Shown here: positions 44,556 through 53,396 of the stretch, piece by piece
Position numbering within the stretch: position 1 is the stretch's first letter
Layout of the letters: every line of letters begins with the position of its first letter
Source of the DNA: Aliidiomarina celeris
Lineage (GTDB): Bacteria > Pseudomonadota > Gammaproteobacteria > Enterobacterales > Alteromonadaceae
Reading direction: 5' to 3'
NCBI RefSeq assembly: GCF_003316875.1
Contig: NZ_QMIL01000002.1
Location: forward strand, 124,001-188,000
Length of the DNA: 64,000 nucleotides
Made by a program: the position numbers and the translations under genes
Notes under the pieces: model-generated
What the model saw: only the letters and a program-made list of their open reading frames with translations
Told to the model about the DNA's origin: nothing
The model's database searches: none

Positions 44556-46786
44556 AACGGCCGGCCAATGGCAAGATAGGCGCCAGTTCTATTTTTACTA
44601 CTATGGCTTAAACCGAGGTAGATCGCTCCGAATGGAGTCGTTACCACTCCTAACAGCGAGCCACTATAAATTAAATCGCTGGCGCGCACGCTTTGTTGTT
44701 TATCCCAAGCGTTGCCGGCCTCTAAAGCCAACCCCAAATAGGTGGGCAGCGTACCAAACTTGCGTGAGGCCGGTAAGCGGTGCATGTAGGCGAATTGGGC
44801 AAATGCCACATGCTGGCCACTAAATTCGCCGCGCTCATGGCCAGAAAGGTTCATAAACCCACCTAAACTGAAGTTGTCGTACAGGGGGCTGGTACCGGCT
44901 ACTGTAGAGTGCACGCGTAGGCCCTGTATAAAGGTATGGTCGCCATAAGTAGTGGCGCCTAAATAATTAAATTCAGCCTGCTGGTAATTTTGGTCTGCCG
45001 CCAGTGCAGTGTCGTTTAAGCCATAGCGAAGCTGCAATAAAGAGCCTTGTTTGGGCAGAAAAACGCTATCGAGGGTGTCTAGGGTAATATGCAGGGCGAG
45101 TTCACCTGTGGCAAAGGAGTCTCGAAAGTTGGTCGCGGCCTGCTCGAATGGCATTTTTATGTTGCCCCTGCCGGCGGTATACGCTAAACGTATATCGGCT
45201 CGATGTTGCCATTGTGTTCCAAGCGCAAAGCCGAGTTGTTGCGTGCTCACAGCTGCAGTACCAATAAACTCACCAGCGGTATATTGGTTTACCGACACAC
45301 GGTGAAACTGCGCAAATGCTGTTGAATAGGCTCTGGCGTCGCGCCGAAGAGGTTGCCAATAGCGAGCCCGTAACAAGGGCTCATTGCCTACTTGCAAGTC
45401 GTACTGCAGTTCTGCACCATAAGTGTTTATTTCCGTGCGCAAATAGCTAATTGCAGCGCGATAACTCGACTCGGTATTGAAGTTCTCCTCAAGGGTAAAA
45501 CCGAAACTTAAATAGTCAGGCCCCCAGCTGCGCGGCACTGCCTGTATTTCTACGCCAGGGGTTTGATCTTGCCATAATACTTGGTAGTCCACATGTTCAA
45601 AAAAACCTAAGCCATAAATGCGCTCAATGTCCTGCTCGAGAAGCTCGGGGTTAAAGGGCTCGCCGGCTTGCGTGGCCATGTTCGCCCAAAGTAAGTCGTC
45701 GGGTAGGTTCGAAGCATTTTCGAGCCGAAACCAACGCGGGATCACTTCTGCTTGTGGCGCGCGAAGTGTGGCTAAATACTGCTGCCATTCTGCTTCTGGC
45801 ACTTGTAAACGCAATAACGCCTGCGCATTCGCTTGCGCTGCGTTATAACCCGCTTGAATAGCCTCTTGAGCCTTGCCAAAGCCTGCAGTGCTTACGTCGA
45901 CCGCAAGCAAATTTGGCGCAATATGAATATCGTTTTGACGGAGTGCTTCGAGTTGTTGCAAGGAGTTGTTTCGAATCATTAAGTTGATTGCTTGTTCGGA
46001 AATTGCCAAAGGGCCATTCAGAGCCTCTATTCCCGGGTAGTCATTGCTTACGTCGACGACAATCAATTGGGTTGCGCCCATATTCAATGCAATATCAATG
46101 GGGAGGTTATTCACCATCCCGCCGTCGACTAAAAATTGCTCATCCCATTGCACCGGTGAAAAAACACCGGGAATAGCCATGCTAGCGCGCATGGCAAGGG
46201 CAATGTCGCCTTGGTCTAGAATGACCAGCTCGCCGGTTTCAATGTCGGCTCCGGTGGCACGGAAGGGTAGCGGGTAGTGATCAAAATGGGAAATGTTGGC
46301 GTGATAAATAGAGTGCCTGCGCAGCAGTGGCATTAGCTTTTGCCCTTGCACTACGCCCTGCGGCAACTTGAACTTTCCTTCAGAAAATCCCAAAGTGGCT
46401 TGAACCGGAAAGAGCCGATCATCCTCTTTTCGGTGAATAGACAAAGACGGTCTTGGGGTTTCGTCGGAAAAAATATCCTGCCAATCAACTGTGCGAACTA
46501 AGTTTTCTAAGTAGTCAGGGCTGTGCCCTTGCGCATAGAGCCCTCCGGCAATTGCTCCCATACTGGTACCCACTACAAAATCCACCGGAATACGGTTTTC
46601 TTCCAAAAACTGTAATACGCCAATATGAGCCAAACCTTTTGCACCGCCGCCACCGAGCACAAGGCCAACTTTTCGTTCAGGCGCGGATTCGTTACTCTGG
46701 GTTGGCCATGGAAAACACCCGATGAGTAACACTGTTGCGAGTAAAATGGGCATAGAAGGAAACGGTTTTTTCATCAACTTGGTCAT
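44552..46786 (-). CDS. Patatin-like phospholipase with outer-membrane barrel (type Vd secretion-like)
   Basis: 744 residues. The N-terminal patatin domain (about 38-330) has the glycine-rich GLVLGGGGAKGLAHIG, the nucleophile GTSMG and the DGG of LVDGGMVNNLP, so the Ser-Asp dyad is complete. A POTRA-like part follows (PELLEQDIERIYGLGFFEHV) and a C-terminal Omp85-like barrel ends in LSHSSKNRTGAYLAIGRPF. This is the PlpD-like layout. The signal contains LLIGC, which could be a lipobox or just a signal core. Start uncertain: ATG at 46786 or 46774. Confidence 0.9.
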   Translation of the reverse strand: MTKLMKKPFPSMPILLATVLLIGCFPWPTQSNESAPERKVGLVLGGGGAKGLAHIGVLQFLEENRIPVDFVVGTSMGAIAGGLYAQGHSPDYLENLVRTVDWQDIFSDETPRPSLSIHRKEDDRLFPVQATLGFSEGKFKLPQGVVQGQKLMPLLRRHSIYHANISHFDHYPLPFRATGADIETGELVILDQGDIALAMRASMAIPGVFSPVQWDEQFLVDGGMVNNLPIDIALNMGATQLIVVDVSNDYPGIEALNGPLAISEQAINLMIRNNSLQQLEALRQNDIHIAPNLLAVDVSTAGFGKAQEAIQAGYNAAQANAQALLRLQVPEAEWQQYLATLRAPQAEVIPRWFRLENASNLPDDLLWANMATQAGEPFNPELLEQDIERIYGLGFFEHVDYQVLWQDQTPGVEIQAVPRSWGPDYLSFGFTLEENFNTESSYRAAISYLRTEINTYGAELQYDLQVGNEPLLRARYWQPLRRDARAYSTAFAQFHRVSVNQYTAGEFIGTAAVSTQQLGFALGTQWQHRADIRLAYTAGRGNIKMPFEQAATNFRDSFATGELALHITLDTLDSVFLPKQGSLLQLRYGLNDTALAADQNYQQAEFNYLGATTYGDHTFIQGLRVHSTVAGTSPLYDNFSLGGFMNLSGHERGEFSGQHVAFAQFAYMHRLPASRKFGTLPTYLGLALEAGNAWDKQQSVRASDLIYSGSLLGVVTTPFGAIYLGLSHSSKNRTGAYLAIGRPF

Positions 46787-46918
46787 AAACAACTCGGTGA
46801 TATGAAGGCATTTGTAAAGGAGTAACGTTTTACCTTAGCGTAATCAGTTCGCCCCGCCTAGGAAAAAGCCGCCATAATGTATTATGATGATTAAGTTAAA
46901 AACGAAGAAGGATGGCCA

Positions 46919-47773
46919 TTGAGTTCTTTAGCGTTGCAAGAAAAGGTGCGTGCCCGTTATCACGTTCAATGTCACGGTGCTTCCGCTGCTGAGGCAAACC
47001 AAACTTTGGTGTTAGCCCATGGATTTGGCTGCGATCAACAAATCTGGCAGGCACTGCTGCCGTTTTTGGTGGCTGATCCCCTCATGGCTAAATACCGAGT
47101 GGTAACCTTTGACTACGCAGGCTGTGGCCGTGCGGCTCCGGAACTTTTGGGCGAGCGGTCTTATCGAGACCTGCAACACTACGCACACGATTTACAGCAA
47201 GTCTGCCAAGCCTTTGCACCCAATGAGGCGATAGTGCTTGCGCACTCAATTAGCGGTGCTATTGCATTTCTTGCGAGCCTAGAGAGCCCGTCATTTGCTA
47301 GAAAAATAATAGCGATAGGCCCTAGTGCCTGTTATTTAAACCACCCTGAAACCGGTTATGTTGGTGGTTTTGAACGGCAAGATATAGAAGGACTGCTGGA
47401 TATGATGGAACGAAACTACTTCGATTGGGCGGGATATTTAGCGCCGCAAGTGATGGCGAATTCTGACCGGCCAGAATATTCCGAGGCGCTCCGAAGCAAG
47501 TTTTTAGCCACGAATCCAACACATGCGAGGCGCTTTGCCGAGGTGACTTTTTTTATCGACATCCGTGACAAGCTGCCCCAGGTGGCCACTCCCGTAGAGC
47601 TTTTGTATTGCGACAATGACATTATTGTACCCACGAGTGCCATTTACTACATTGCTGAGAAATTACCTCATGCGCATGTGCATCATGTTGAAGGTGCGTC
47701 GGGGCATTACCCGCATATGAGCGCTCCCGCTGCCGTTGCTGCTATTGTTCAACAGTTAGTTGCGGAGCACTAA
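46919..47773 (+). CDS. RsbQ-like alpha/beta hydrolase
   Basis: 284-residue hydrolase of the RsbQ/KAI2/D14 type. Triad: Ser110 in LAHSISGAI, Asp234 in DNDIIVP and His263 in SGHYPH. GPSACYLNHPETGYVGGFER matches the RsbQ lid region. Bacillus RsbQ and plant KAI2/D14 bind or cut small hydrophobic signals. The start is an unusual TTG at 46919, with AAGGA eight bases upstream; the nearby ATG at 46912 is in another frame and soon stops. The stop codon is directly followed by the ATG of the PAS-GGDEF gene. Confidence 0.9.
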   Translation: MSSLALQEKVRARYHVQCHGASAAEANQTLVLAHGFGCDQQIWQALLPFLVADPLMAKYRVVTFDYAGCGRAAPELLGERSYRDLQHYAHDLQQVCQAFAPNEAIVLAHSISGAIAFLASLESPSFARKIIAIGPSACYLNHPETGYVGGFERQDIEGLLDMMERNYFDWAGYLAPQVMANSDRPEYSEALRSKFLATNPTHARRFAEVTFFIDIRDKLPQVATPVELLYCDNDIIVPTSAIYYIAEKLPHAHVHHVEGASGHYPHMSAPAAVAAIVQQLVAEH

Positions 47774-48739
47774 ATGGACAGTAATTTAGCGCCTTGCGGT
47801 TTGCTGAGTTTAAACACCAGCGGCAATGTGATGTTTATGAACGCAACCTTGAGCCGCTGGTTGGGGCTGAGTGACGACCAAATGGCAGGTCAGCCTTTTG
47901 TAAACCTACTCACTACGCCGTCACGCATTTTCTACCTTGGCCATATTCTCCCCTTACTGCAACAAACCGGCCATACGGAAGAGAATTATTTAAGCTTCAA
48001 GCATGCTAAAACGGGCGATATTCCGGTGTTAGTGAATGCCTGTAAAGCCACCCAAAATGGTCAGGATATTTTTGTGATGGCGGTGGTGACCATGCAGCGG
48101 CGGCATATTGTGGAAGAGCAATTGCTACTGGCCAAACAGCGGGCAGAAGAAGCAATGAACGAGCGTGAAAAAGCCTACGAAGCGCTCGAAGAAACAAAAC
48201 AGGAGCTCGAGGAAAAACAGCAGTTACTTACCCAAATTAATGCCAGGTTGGAGGCTTTATCCACCAAAGACCCGCTTACCGGCTTGAACAACCGGCGTGT
48301 ATACGAGCGCGAGCTGGAAACCCGCTTATTGGCTATTAAGCGCGACAGAATGCCCTTTTCGGTATTGGTGTTAGACCTCGACTTTTTTAAGAATGTGAAC
48401 GACAAATTTGGTCACGATAAAGGTGACCTTGTGCTGCAGGAGCTGGCGCGGCTATTAACCGAAGAGCTCAGAGAAATTGATGTGCTGGTTCGCATGGGAG
48501 GCGAAGAGTTCGTTGTTGTTCTGCCAAATACCCCACAAACGCACGCGCTTGATGTTGCTGAGCGTATTCGAGCACGGGTCGCACAACATGCGTTTGTAAC
48601 CGGCACTTTAACCTTAAGTGTTGGCGTGGCGGAGGCCACCGAAAAAGACACGAAAGCCTCGCTCTATGAGCGCGCAGACCGCGCCCTTTACCGCGCAAAG
48701 CAATTAGGGCGCAACCGAATAGAATTTGTTGCCGCTTAG
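47774..48739 (+). CDS. PAS-GGDEF diguanylate cyclase
   Basis: 321 residues, cytosolic. PAS domain at 1-110 (GLLSLNTSGNVMFMNATLS), a coiled-coil linker at 111-160, and a GGDEF domain with GGEEF at 242-246, which should make c-di-GMP. The inhibitory I-site RxxD (R233-D236) lies five residues before GGEEF, so product inhibition is expected. It abuts the RsbQ-like gene with no gap. In Bacillus, RsbQ works with RsbP, a PAS phosphatase; here the PAS output is a cyclase. Confidence 0.93.
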   Translation: MDSNLAPCGLLSLNTSGNVMFMNATLSRWLGLSDDQMAGQPFVNLLTTPSRIFYLGHILPLLQQTGHTEENYLSFKHAKTGDIPVLVNACKATQNGQDIFVMAVVTMQRRHIVEEQLLLAKQRAEEAMNEREKAYEALEETKQELEEKQQLLTQINARLEALSTKDPLTGLNNRRVYERELETRLLAIKRDRMPFSVLVLDLDFFKNVNDKFGHDKGDLVLQELARLLTEELREIDVLVRMGGEEFVVVLPNTPQTHALDVAERIRARVAQHAFVTGTLTLSVGVAEATEKDTKASLYERADRALYRAKQLGRNRIEFVAA

Positions 48740-48755
48740 CTGCACGGCAGGCCGT

Positions 48756-49313
48756 TTACCACATTAAATCGTCTGGAATTTGATAGTCTTTGTAAGGGTC
48801 GTCTTCGGCTACTTCTTGCGCTTCGGGCTGGGCCAAGAACATAAGGGCTTCGGGATATCGCTCCATTACTTTTTCGGCAACGTGAGTGGGAACAACCTTG
48901 TAGCTGTCGGCGTCGGCGCAAATAGCAAGTTGGCCAGCAGCAAGTGCAGTTTGCCCTTTTTTGTTGACCCATAGTTGTTTTACTTTATTGCTGCGTGGAT
49001 CAACAAAGTTAAAGGCAATTTCGCCACTAATATTTTGCTCGCCATGCTGCAACATTTGCATTGCTTGTGCCCGTTTCGCCTTTTCTTCCGCTTCTTGTTT
49101 GCGCTGCTGGTTCAGCTGTCGGTCACGTTCTGCTTGCTGCTTTTGCTGCTCGCGCAACTGTTGTTTACGCGCTTCTTCCGCTTGCACTTCGTCTTGCATG
49201 TGGCCTTTACGCTTAAGCTTGGCCTTTTTGCGTTGCTCTTGCGACACTTTCTTCGCTTTGTTGGCGTTAACAAGGCCAGCGCTAGCGAGTTGTTCTGCGA
49301 GTGATTTTGCCAT
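48756..49313 (-). CDS. DUF2058 family protein (YaiL-like)
   Basis: 185 residues. The N-terminal half is a charged, glutamine/lysine/arginine-rich coil (residues about 20-85), the C-terminal half is the conserved DUF2058 part (FNFVDPRSNKVKQLWVN and YKDYQIPDDLMW at the end). The family is of unknown role; nucleic-acid binding has been suggested from its basic helix. Alone on the minus strand, divergent from hemN. Confidence 0.9.
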   Translation of the reverse strand: MAKSLAEQLASAGLVNANKAKKVSQEQRKKAKLKRKGHMQDEVQAEEARKQQLREQQKQQAERDRQLNQQRKQEAEEKAKRAQAMQMLQHGEQNISGEIAFNFVDPRSNKVKQLWVNKKGQTALAAGQLAICADADSYKVVPTHVAEKVMERYPEALMFLAQPEAQEVAEDDPYKDYQIPDDLMW

Positions 49314-49378
49314 AAATGATTACTCGTTTTGGAATACCCCGAAAAATATGGCCATATTGTAGCAAAGCCATGCCATTA

Positions 49379-49420
49379 TTGTGTCAGATCAATAACCCGA
49401 AAGGAGTGATTTTATACACT
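49379..49420 (+). promoter_or_regulatory. FNR class II-type promoter of hemN
   Basis: TTGTGTCAGATCAA (49379-49392, eight of ten defined FNR positions) followed after 20-22 bases by TATACACT (-10). Same layout and same TACACT hexamer as the DGC gene promoter at 42212. FNR/Anr control of hemN is known in related bacteria. Confidence 0.55.
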
Positions 49421-49453
49421 TTGTTTTCCTTAAGACCTGCAGTAAGGTGAATT

Positions 49454-50818
49454 ATGTCGAACATTGGTTGGCAACCGGAGCTCATTACCCGCTACAACAT
49501 TCATGGTCCGCGTTATACCTCATACCCCACTGCGCTGTCGTTGGTGTCGCCAATGCTAGAGCAGCCGATTTTAAGTGCCTTAGCACGCTCGAGTCAGCAA
49601 CTGAGCCTCTATATACATTTGCCTTTTTGCCATAAACTTTGCTTCTACTGCGGCTGTAATAAAGTAATTACGCGCCATCAATGGAAAGCCGATGACTATC
49701 TCACCGCCTTGGAACACGAAATAAAGCTTTACAAGCCATTGATAGCGCACCGAACAGTCGGTTCGCTGCACCTCGGTGGGGGAACCCCAACCTTCCTTAC
49801 TGAGGTGCAGCTCACCCGGCTGATCAATATGCTGGAAACCCATTTGGGTTTGAACGTGAATGCCGGGCACGAAATTAGTATTGAAATTGACCCGCGCAGC
49901 TGCACTTTAGAAAAGCTAGCGCACTTAAAGTCACTCGGTTTCAATCGTGTCAGTTATGGCGTGCAAGACGTGAATGAAGACGTTCAAATAGCCATTAACA
50001 GAGTGCAGGAGAGCAGTATGGTGGCCGCTCACATTGCAATGGCACGAACACTCTGCTTCGACTCTATTAACCTAGACCTTATTTATGGCTTACCTATGCA
50101 AACCCTCACGGGCTTTGCACGGTCTTTAGCGCAAGTTGTTGAATGGGCGCCGGATCGTATTTCTTTGTTCAGCTATGCGCATTTACCAAGTCGCTTCGCC
50201 GGTCAGCGAAAAATTAAAAACGACAGTTTACCCAGCACCGAACACAAATTAGCAATGCTACAGCTTGGTATTGAGAAGTTTACCGATGCCGGTTACCAAG
50301 CAATCGGCATGGACCACTTTGCGAAGCCAACTGACGAGCTGGCGCGGGTACAACGGGCGGGTAAATTGCAACGTAATTTTCAAGGTTATACCACCCATGG
50401 CTCGAACGCTTTGTTAGGCCTCGGCGCGTCTTCTATAAGCCAGGTCGACGGCGTTATTTGGCAAAACGAGAAAGACGTGAAACCCTATTCTGACTTGGCG
50501 CTGGCAAATAAACTGCCGGTTGCGAAAGGGGTAACGCTAAGTGTAGACGACCGTATTCGTGCCGACTTAATTGCGGAGCTTATTTGCCATTTTGAATTAA
50601 ACACTCAGGCTTTTGCGTGCAAATGGGGAATTGATTTTGAGCACTATTTTGCCGACAGTTTAGTGCGCCTGCAGCCCTTCGTGCGCGACGGCTTGGTGAG
50701 CATATCCGAAAGTTCCATTCGCGTACTGCCCGTTGGAAAGCTGCTTGTTCGCTCTATTTGTAGTACCTTTGACCTGTATTTACATGAAGGACAAACCCGT
50801 TATTCCAAAGTGGTATAA
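49454..50818 (+). CDS. hemN: Oxygen-independent coproporphyrinogen III oxidase
   Basis: Radical-SAM enzyme of haem synthesis that works without oxygen. 454 residues, starting YNIHGPRYTSYPTA; the iron-sulfur site is CHKLCFYCGC (CxxxCxxC, about 58-68), then LHLGGGTPTFLT and EIDPRSC. Length matches true HemN rather than HemW. TAAGGTG precedes the ATG. The ChaC-like gene begins at the base after the stop. Confidence 0.96.
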   Translation: MSNIGWQPELITRYNIHGPRYTSYPTALSLVSPMLEQPILSALARSSQQLSLYIHLPFCHKLCFYCGCNKVITRHQWKADDYLTALEHEIKLYKPLIAHRTVGSLHLGGGTPTFLTEVQLTRLINMLETHLGLNVNAGHEISIEIDPRSCTLEKLAHLKSLGFNRVSYGVQDVNEDVQIAINRVQESSMVAAHIAMARTLCFDSINLDLIYGLPMQTLTGFARSLAQVVEWAPDRISLFSYAHLPSRFAGQRKIKNDSLPSTEHKLAMLQLGIEKFTDAGYQAIGMDHFAKPTDELARVQRAGKLQRNFQGYTTHGSNALLGLGASSISQVDGVIWQNEKDVKPYSDLALANKLPVAKGVTLSVDDRIRADLIAELICHFELNTQAFACKWGIDFEHYFADSLVRLQPFVRDGLVSISESSIRVLPVGKLLVRSICSTFDLYLHEGQTRYSKVV

Positions 50819-51421
50819 ATGACAGAAGAAAAAGCGCCTCACGACACCCAAGCCTTAAACAAAAGCCGCTGCACGCTTGACGCCAACCAGCCTGTTTGGC
50901 TATTTGGCTATGGCTCGCTCATTTATAAAGTGGACTTTGACTATTTGCAGCGTACACCAGCGTACATTGAAAACTGGCAGCGCCGTTTTTGGCAAGGCTC
51001 TCATGATCATCGCGGTACGCCCGACGCACCGGGCCGCGTAGCTACCTTGTTGCCGCACACTGGAGCGGTATGCATGGGTATGGCCTACAAAGTGAGCCCG
51101 CAAGTGTTTGAACACCTCGATCACCGAGAGAAAAACGGCTACTTGCGGCTCTCCACAACCTTGCACTTACAAAGCGAGCCGCCGCAAAGTACCCAAGGTT
51201 TAGTGTACATAGCCACCGAACACAATGAAGCATTCCTTGGGCCGGCGGCGGAAGGTGAAGCCGACGAGCGAGAAATCGCTCGGCATATTGCCAATGCTCG
51301 TGGTCCAAGTGGGCCGAACGACGAATATGTACTGCGATTAGCCGAGGCGCTTCGCTCACTCAACGCCAACGACCCCCATGTGTTTGCCATTGAGCGCTAT
51401 TTGCTAGAGCGCGGCGCTTAA
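50819..51421 (+). CDS. ChaC-like gamma-glutamylcyclotransferase
   Basis: 200 residues; the substrate loop FGYGSLIYK is near residue 29 and the fold follows ChaC (GRVATLLP, MAYKVSP, REKNGYLR with the expected glutamate). These enzymes split glutathione into 5-oxoproline and Cys-Gly. The gene abuts hemN (TAA then ATG), so both should be expressed together. Confidence 0.88.
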   Translation: MTEEKAPHDTQALNKSRCTLDANQPVWLFGYGSLIYKVDFDYLQRTPAYIENWQRRFWQGSHDHRGTPDAPGRVATLLPHTGAVCMGMAYKVSPQVFEHLDHREKNGYLRLSTTLHLQSEPPQSTQGLVYIATEHNEAFLGPAAEGEADEREIARHIANARGPSGPNDEYVLRLAEALRSLNANDPHVFAIERYLLERGA

Positions 51422-51456
51422 TGGAATGGAGTGCTAATACCGAACCGATGCAAGTG

Positions 51457-52956
51457 TTAGCCAAAGCATAAGTACTTCACTTCGGTGTACTCGTCGAGGC
51501 CATGCTTGCCGCCTTCGCGCCCAATTCCAGACGACTTAACGCCGCCGAATGGCGCCGCTGCATTTGAAATAAGGCCGGTATTAATGCCTACAATGCCAGC
51601 CTCGATGCCTTCAGAAACTCGCCGAATGCGGTAGTGGTTGTTGGAATAGAAGTACGCAGCTAAGCCAAATTCTGTGGCGTTCGCAAGTGCTATCCCTTCT
51701 TCTTCGGTGTCGAAAGGAAATACCGGCGCAAGTGGGCCAAAGGTTTCTTCACTGGCACACAGCATGTTTTGTGTGGCATCGGCAAGCAACGTTGGCTGAA
51801 ACCAAAAGCCGCCACGTTCATGACGTTTGCCGCCCACTAACACGTGGCCACCTTTTTCGGTTGCGTCGGCAATATGCTGTTCTACTTTTTCAACCGCGTC
51901 TTGGTTAATTAACGGGCCGATTACAACGTTGTCTTCAAAGCCGTCGCCTACTTTTAATGCTTCTATTTTAGCTGCAAATTTTTCTAGAAAACGCGAATAA
52001 ACAGCGCGTTGTACGTAAATACGATTTGCACACACGCAGGTTTGCCCAGCATTTCGAAACTTGCTGTCGATAGCGCCTTGTACCGCCGCGTCTAAATCGG
52101 CGTCGTCGAATACTAAAAAGGGGGCATTACCGCCAAGCTCTAACGACACGCGTTTAACGGTGGGTGCACAGTCCGCCATAAGCTGCGCGCCGATTGCGGT
52201 GGAGCCGGTAAAGCTCAACTTGCGCACGGTTTCACTGCTACTAAATACTTTGCCAATGGTTTTTGCCGAGCCGGTAACAATATGAAGAACACCTGCGGGA
52301 ATGCCGGCTTGTTCTGCAAGTGCGGCCAATGCGAGCGCCGTAAGTGGCGTGTCCGACGCAGGCTTCACCACCATAGTACAGCCCGCAGCCAGTGCTGGCG
52401 CTGCTTTTCGGGTCATCATGGCTGCTGGAAAATTCCACGGCGTAATCGCTACACAAACGCCCACAGGCTCTCGCGTGGCAACAATACGGGTATTGGCATT
52501 GGGTCCGGGAATGGTTTCACCGTAAATGCGCTTGGCTTCCTCGGCGTACCACTCAATAAAACTAGCAGCGTAGGCAATTTCACCTTCCGCTTCAGCCAGT
52601 GGCTTGCCTTGTTCAAGGGTCATAATCTCCGCCAGCGGGGTTTGATGAGCCATGATCAAGTCGAACCATGTTCTGAGTATTTTACTGCGCTCTTGTGCAG
52701 TTTTTTTGCGCCATGCGGGTAATGCGATAGCTGCACTGGCAATCGCCCGCTCCACTTCTTCGGCACTTAATGCGGGTACTGTGGTAATGGTTTTTTGCGT
52801 GGCAGGGTTTGAAACGGTAATGGTTTCACCAGAGCGTGCAGCTTGCCATTTCCCTTCGAACCAGCAGGTGGAGCGGATTAAGCGTTGCGCAGTTGCAGAG
52901 AGTTGCGCGATGTTAGTGTCTGATTCTGCGTGTGTTGCGTTATTCATAAACAGCAT
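51457..52956 (-). CDS. gabD: Succinate-semialdehyde dehydrogenase family protein
   Basis: 499-residue NAD(P) aldehyde dehydrogenase. Cofactor and catalytic marks: TPWNFPAAMMTRK, FTGSTAIG, the glutamate in LELGGNAPF and the cysteine in NAGQTCVCANR; the last, with the double cysteine, is typical of GabD. Converts succinate semialdehyde to succinate. AGGAG precedes the ATG at 52956, which overlaps the EVE gene by 17 bases; a second in-frame ATG is at 52947. Last gene of a copA-EVE-gabD operon. Confidence 0.9.
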   Translation of the reverse strand: MLFMNNATHAESDTNIAQLSATAQRLIRSTCWFEGKWQAARSGETITVSNPATQKTITTVPALSAEEVERAIASAAIALPAWRKKTAQERSKILRTWFDLIMAHQTPLAEIMTLEQGKPLAEAEGEIAYAASFIEWYAEEAKRIYGETIPGPNANTRIVATREPVGVCVAITPWNFPAAMMTRKAAPALAAGCTMVVKPASDTPLTALALAALAEQAGIPAGVLHIVTGSAKTIGKVFSSSETVRKLSFTGSTAIGAQLMADCAPTVKRVSLELGGNAPFLVFDDADLDAAVQGAIDSKFRNAGQTCVCANRIYVQRAVYSRFLEKFAAKIEALKVGDGFEDNVVIGPLINQDAVEKVEQHIADATEKGGHVLVGGKRHERGGFWFQPTLLADATQNMLCASEETFGPLAPVFPFDTEEEGIALANATEFGLAAYFYSNNHYRIRRVSEGIEAGIVGINTGLISNAAAPFGGVKSSGIGREGGKHGLDEYTEVKYLCFG

Positions 52957-53389
52957 TCCACTCCTGTTGGCTGAAAGGCATTACTGACAAACGACTGCCT
53001 TTTTGTACGAGCTTGTTGTTGGTTAAAGCGGGGTTCTGCTTTAATTCTTGCAACGGGATCACTCGCGAGAATTTTTCCACGAATTGCAGGTCAACCGCAT
53101 ACCAACGCGGTTCGTCAGGCTTACTTTTACTATCAAAATAAGCCGATTCTGGATCAAATTGGGTTGGATCGGGGTAGTGCGTTCTCACTACTTTAGCGAT
53201 GCCAGCAATACCCACCTTGGTGCAGCTGGAATGGTAAATAAAAACCAAGTCGTTGAGCGCCATGGCGGCAAGAAAGTTGCGTGCTTGGTAGTTGCGTACA
53301 CCGTCCCAACGCATGGTTTGCTGCGTTGCATTGGCAATGTCGTCGATACTGCATTCATTGGGCTCGGTTTTTACTAACCAATAGTTCAT
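52940..53389 (-). CDS. EVE-domain protein
   Basis: 149 residues, a single EVE domain of the PUA-like fold: MNYWLVKTEPNE at the start, RWDGVRNYQARNF and YHSSCTKVGIAGIA. EVE domains bind modified bases or RNA. AGGAAC before the ATG; seven bases behind copA and overlapping gabD. Why it sits in this operon is not clear. Confidence 0.92.
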   Translation of the reverse strand: MNYWLVKTEPNECSIDDIANATQQTMRWDGVRNYQARNFLAAMALNDLVFIYHSSCTKVGIAGIAKVVRTHYPDPTQFDPESAYFDSKSKPDEPRWYAVDLQFVEKFSRVIPLQELKQNPALTNNKLVQKGSRLSVMPFSQQEWNAVYE

Positions 53390-53396
53390 AAGGTTC

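Noticed and set aside
46912-46980. ATG 46912 as start of the RsbQ-like gene
   Set aside because: It is in another frame that stops after about 25 codons; the TTG at 46919 has the correct ribosome spacing.
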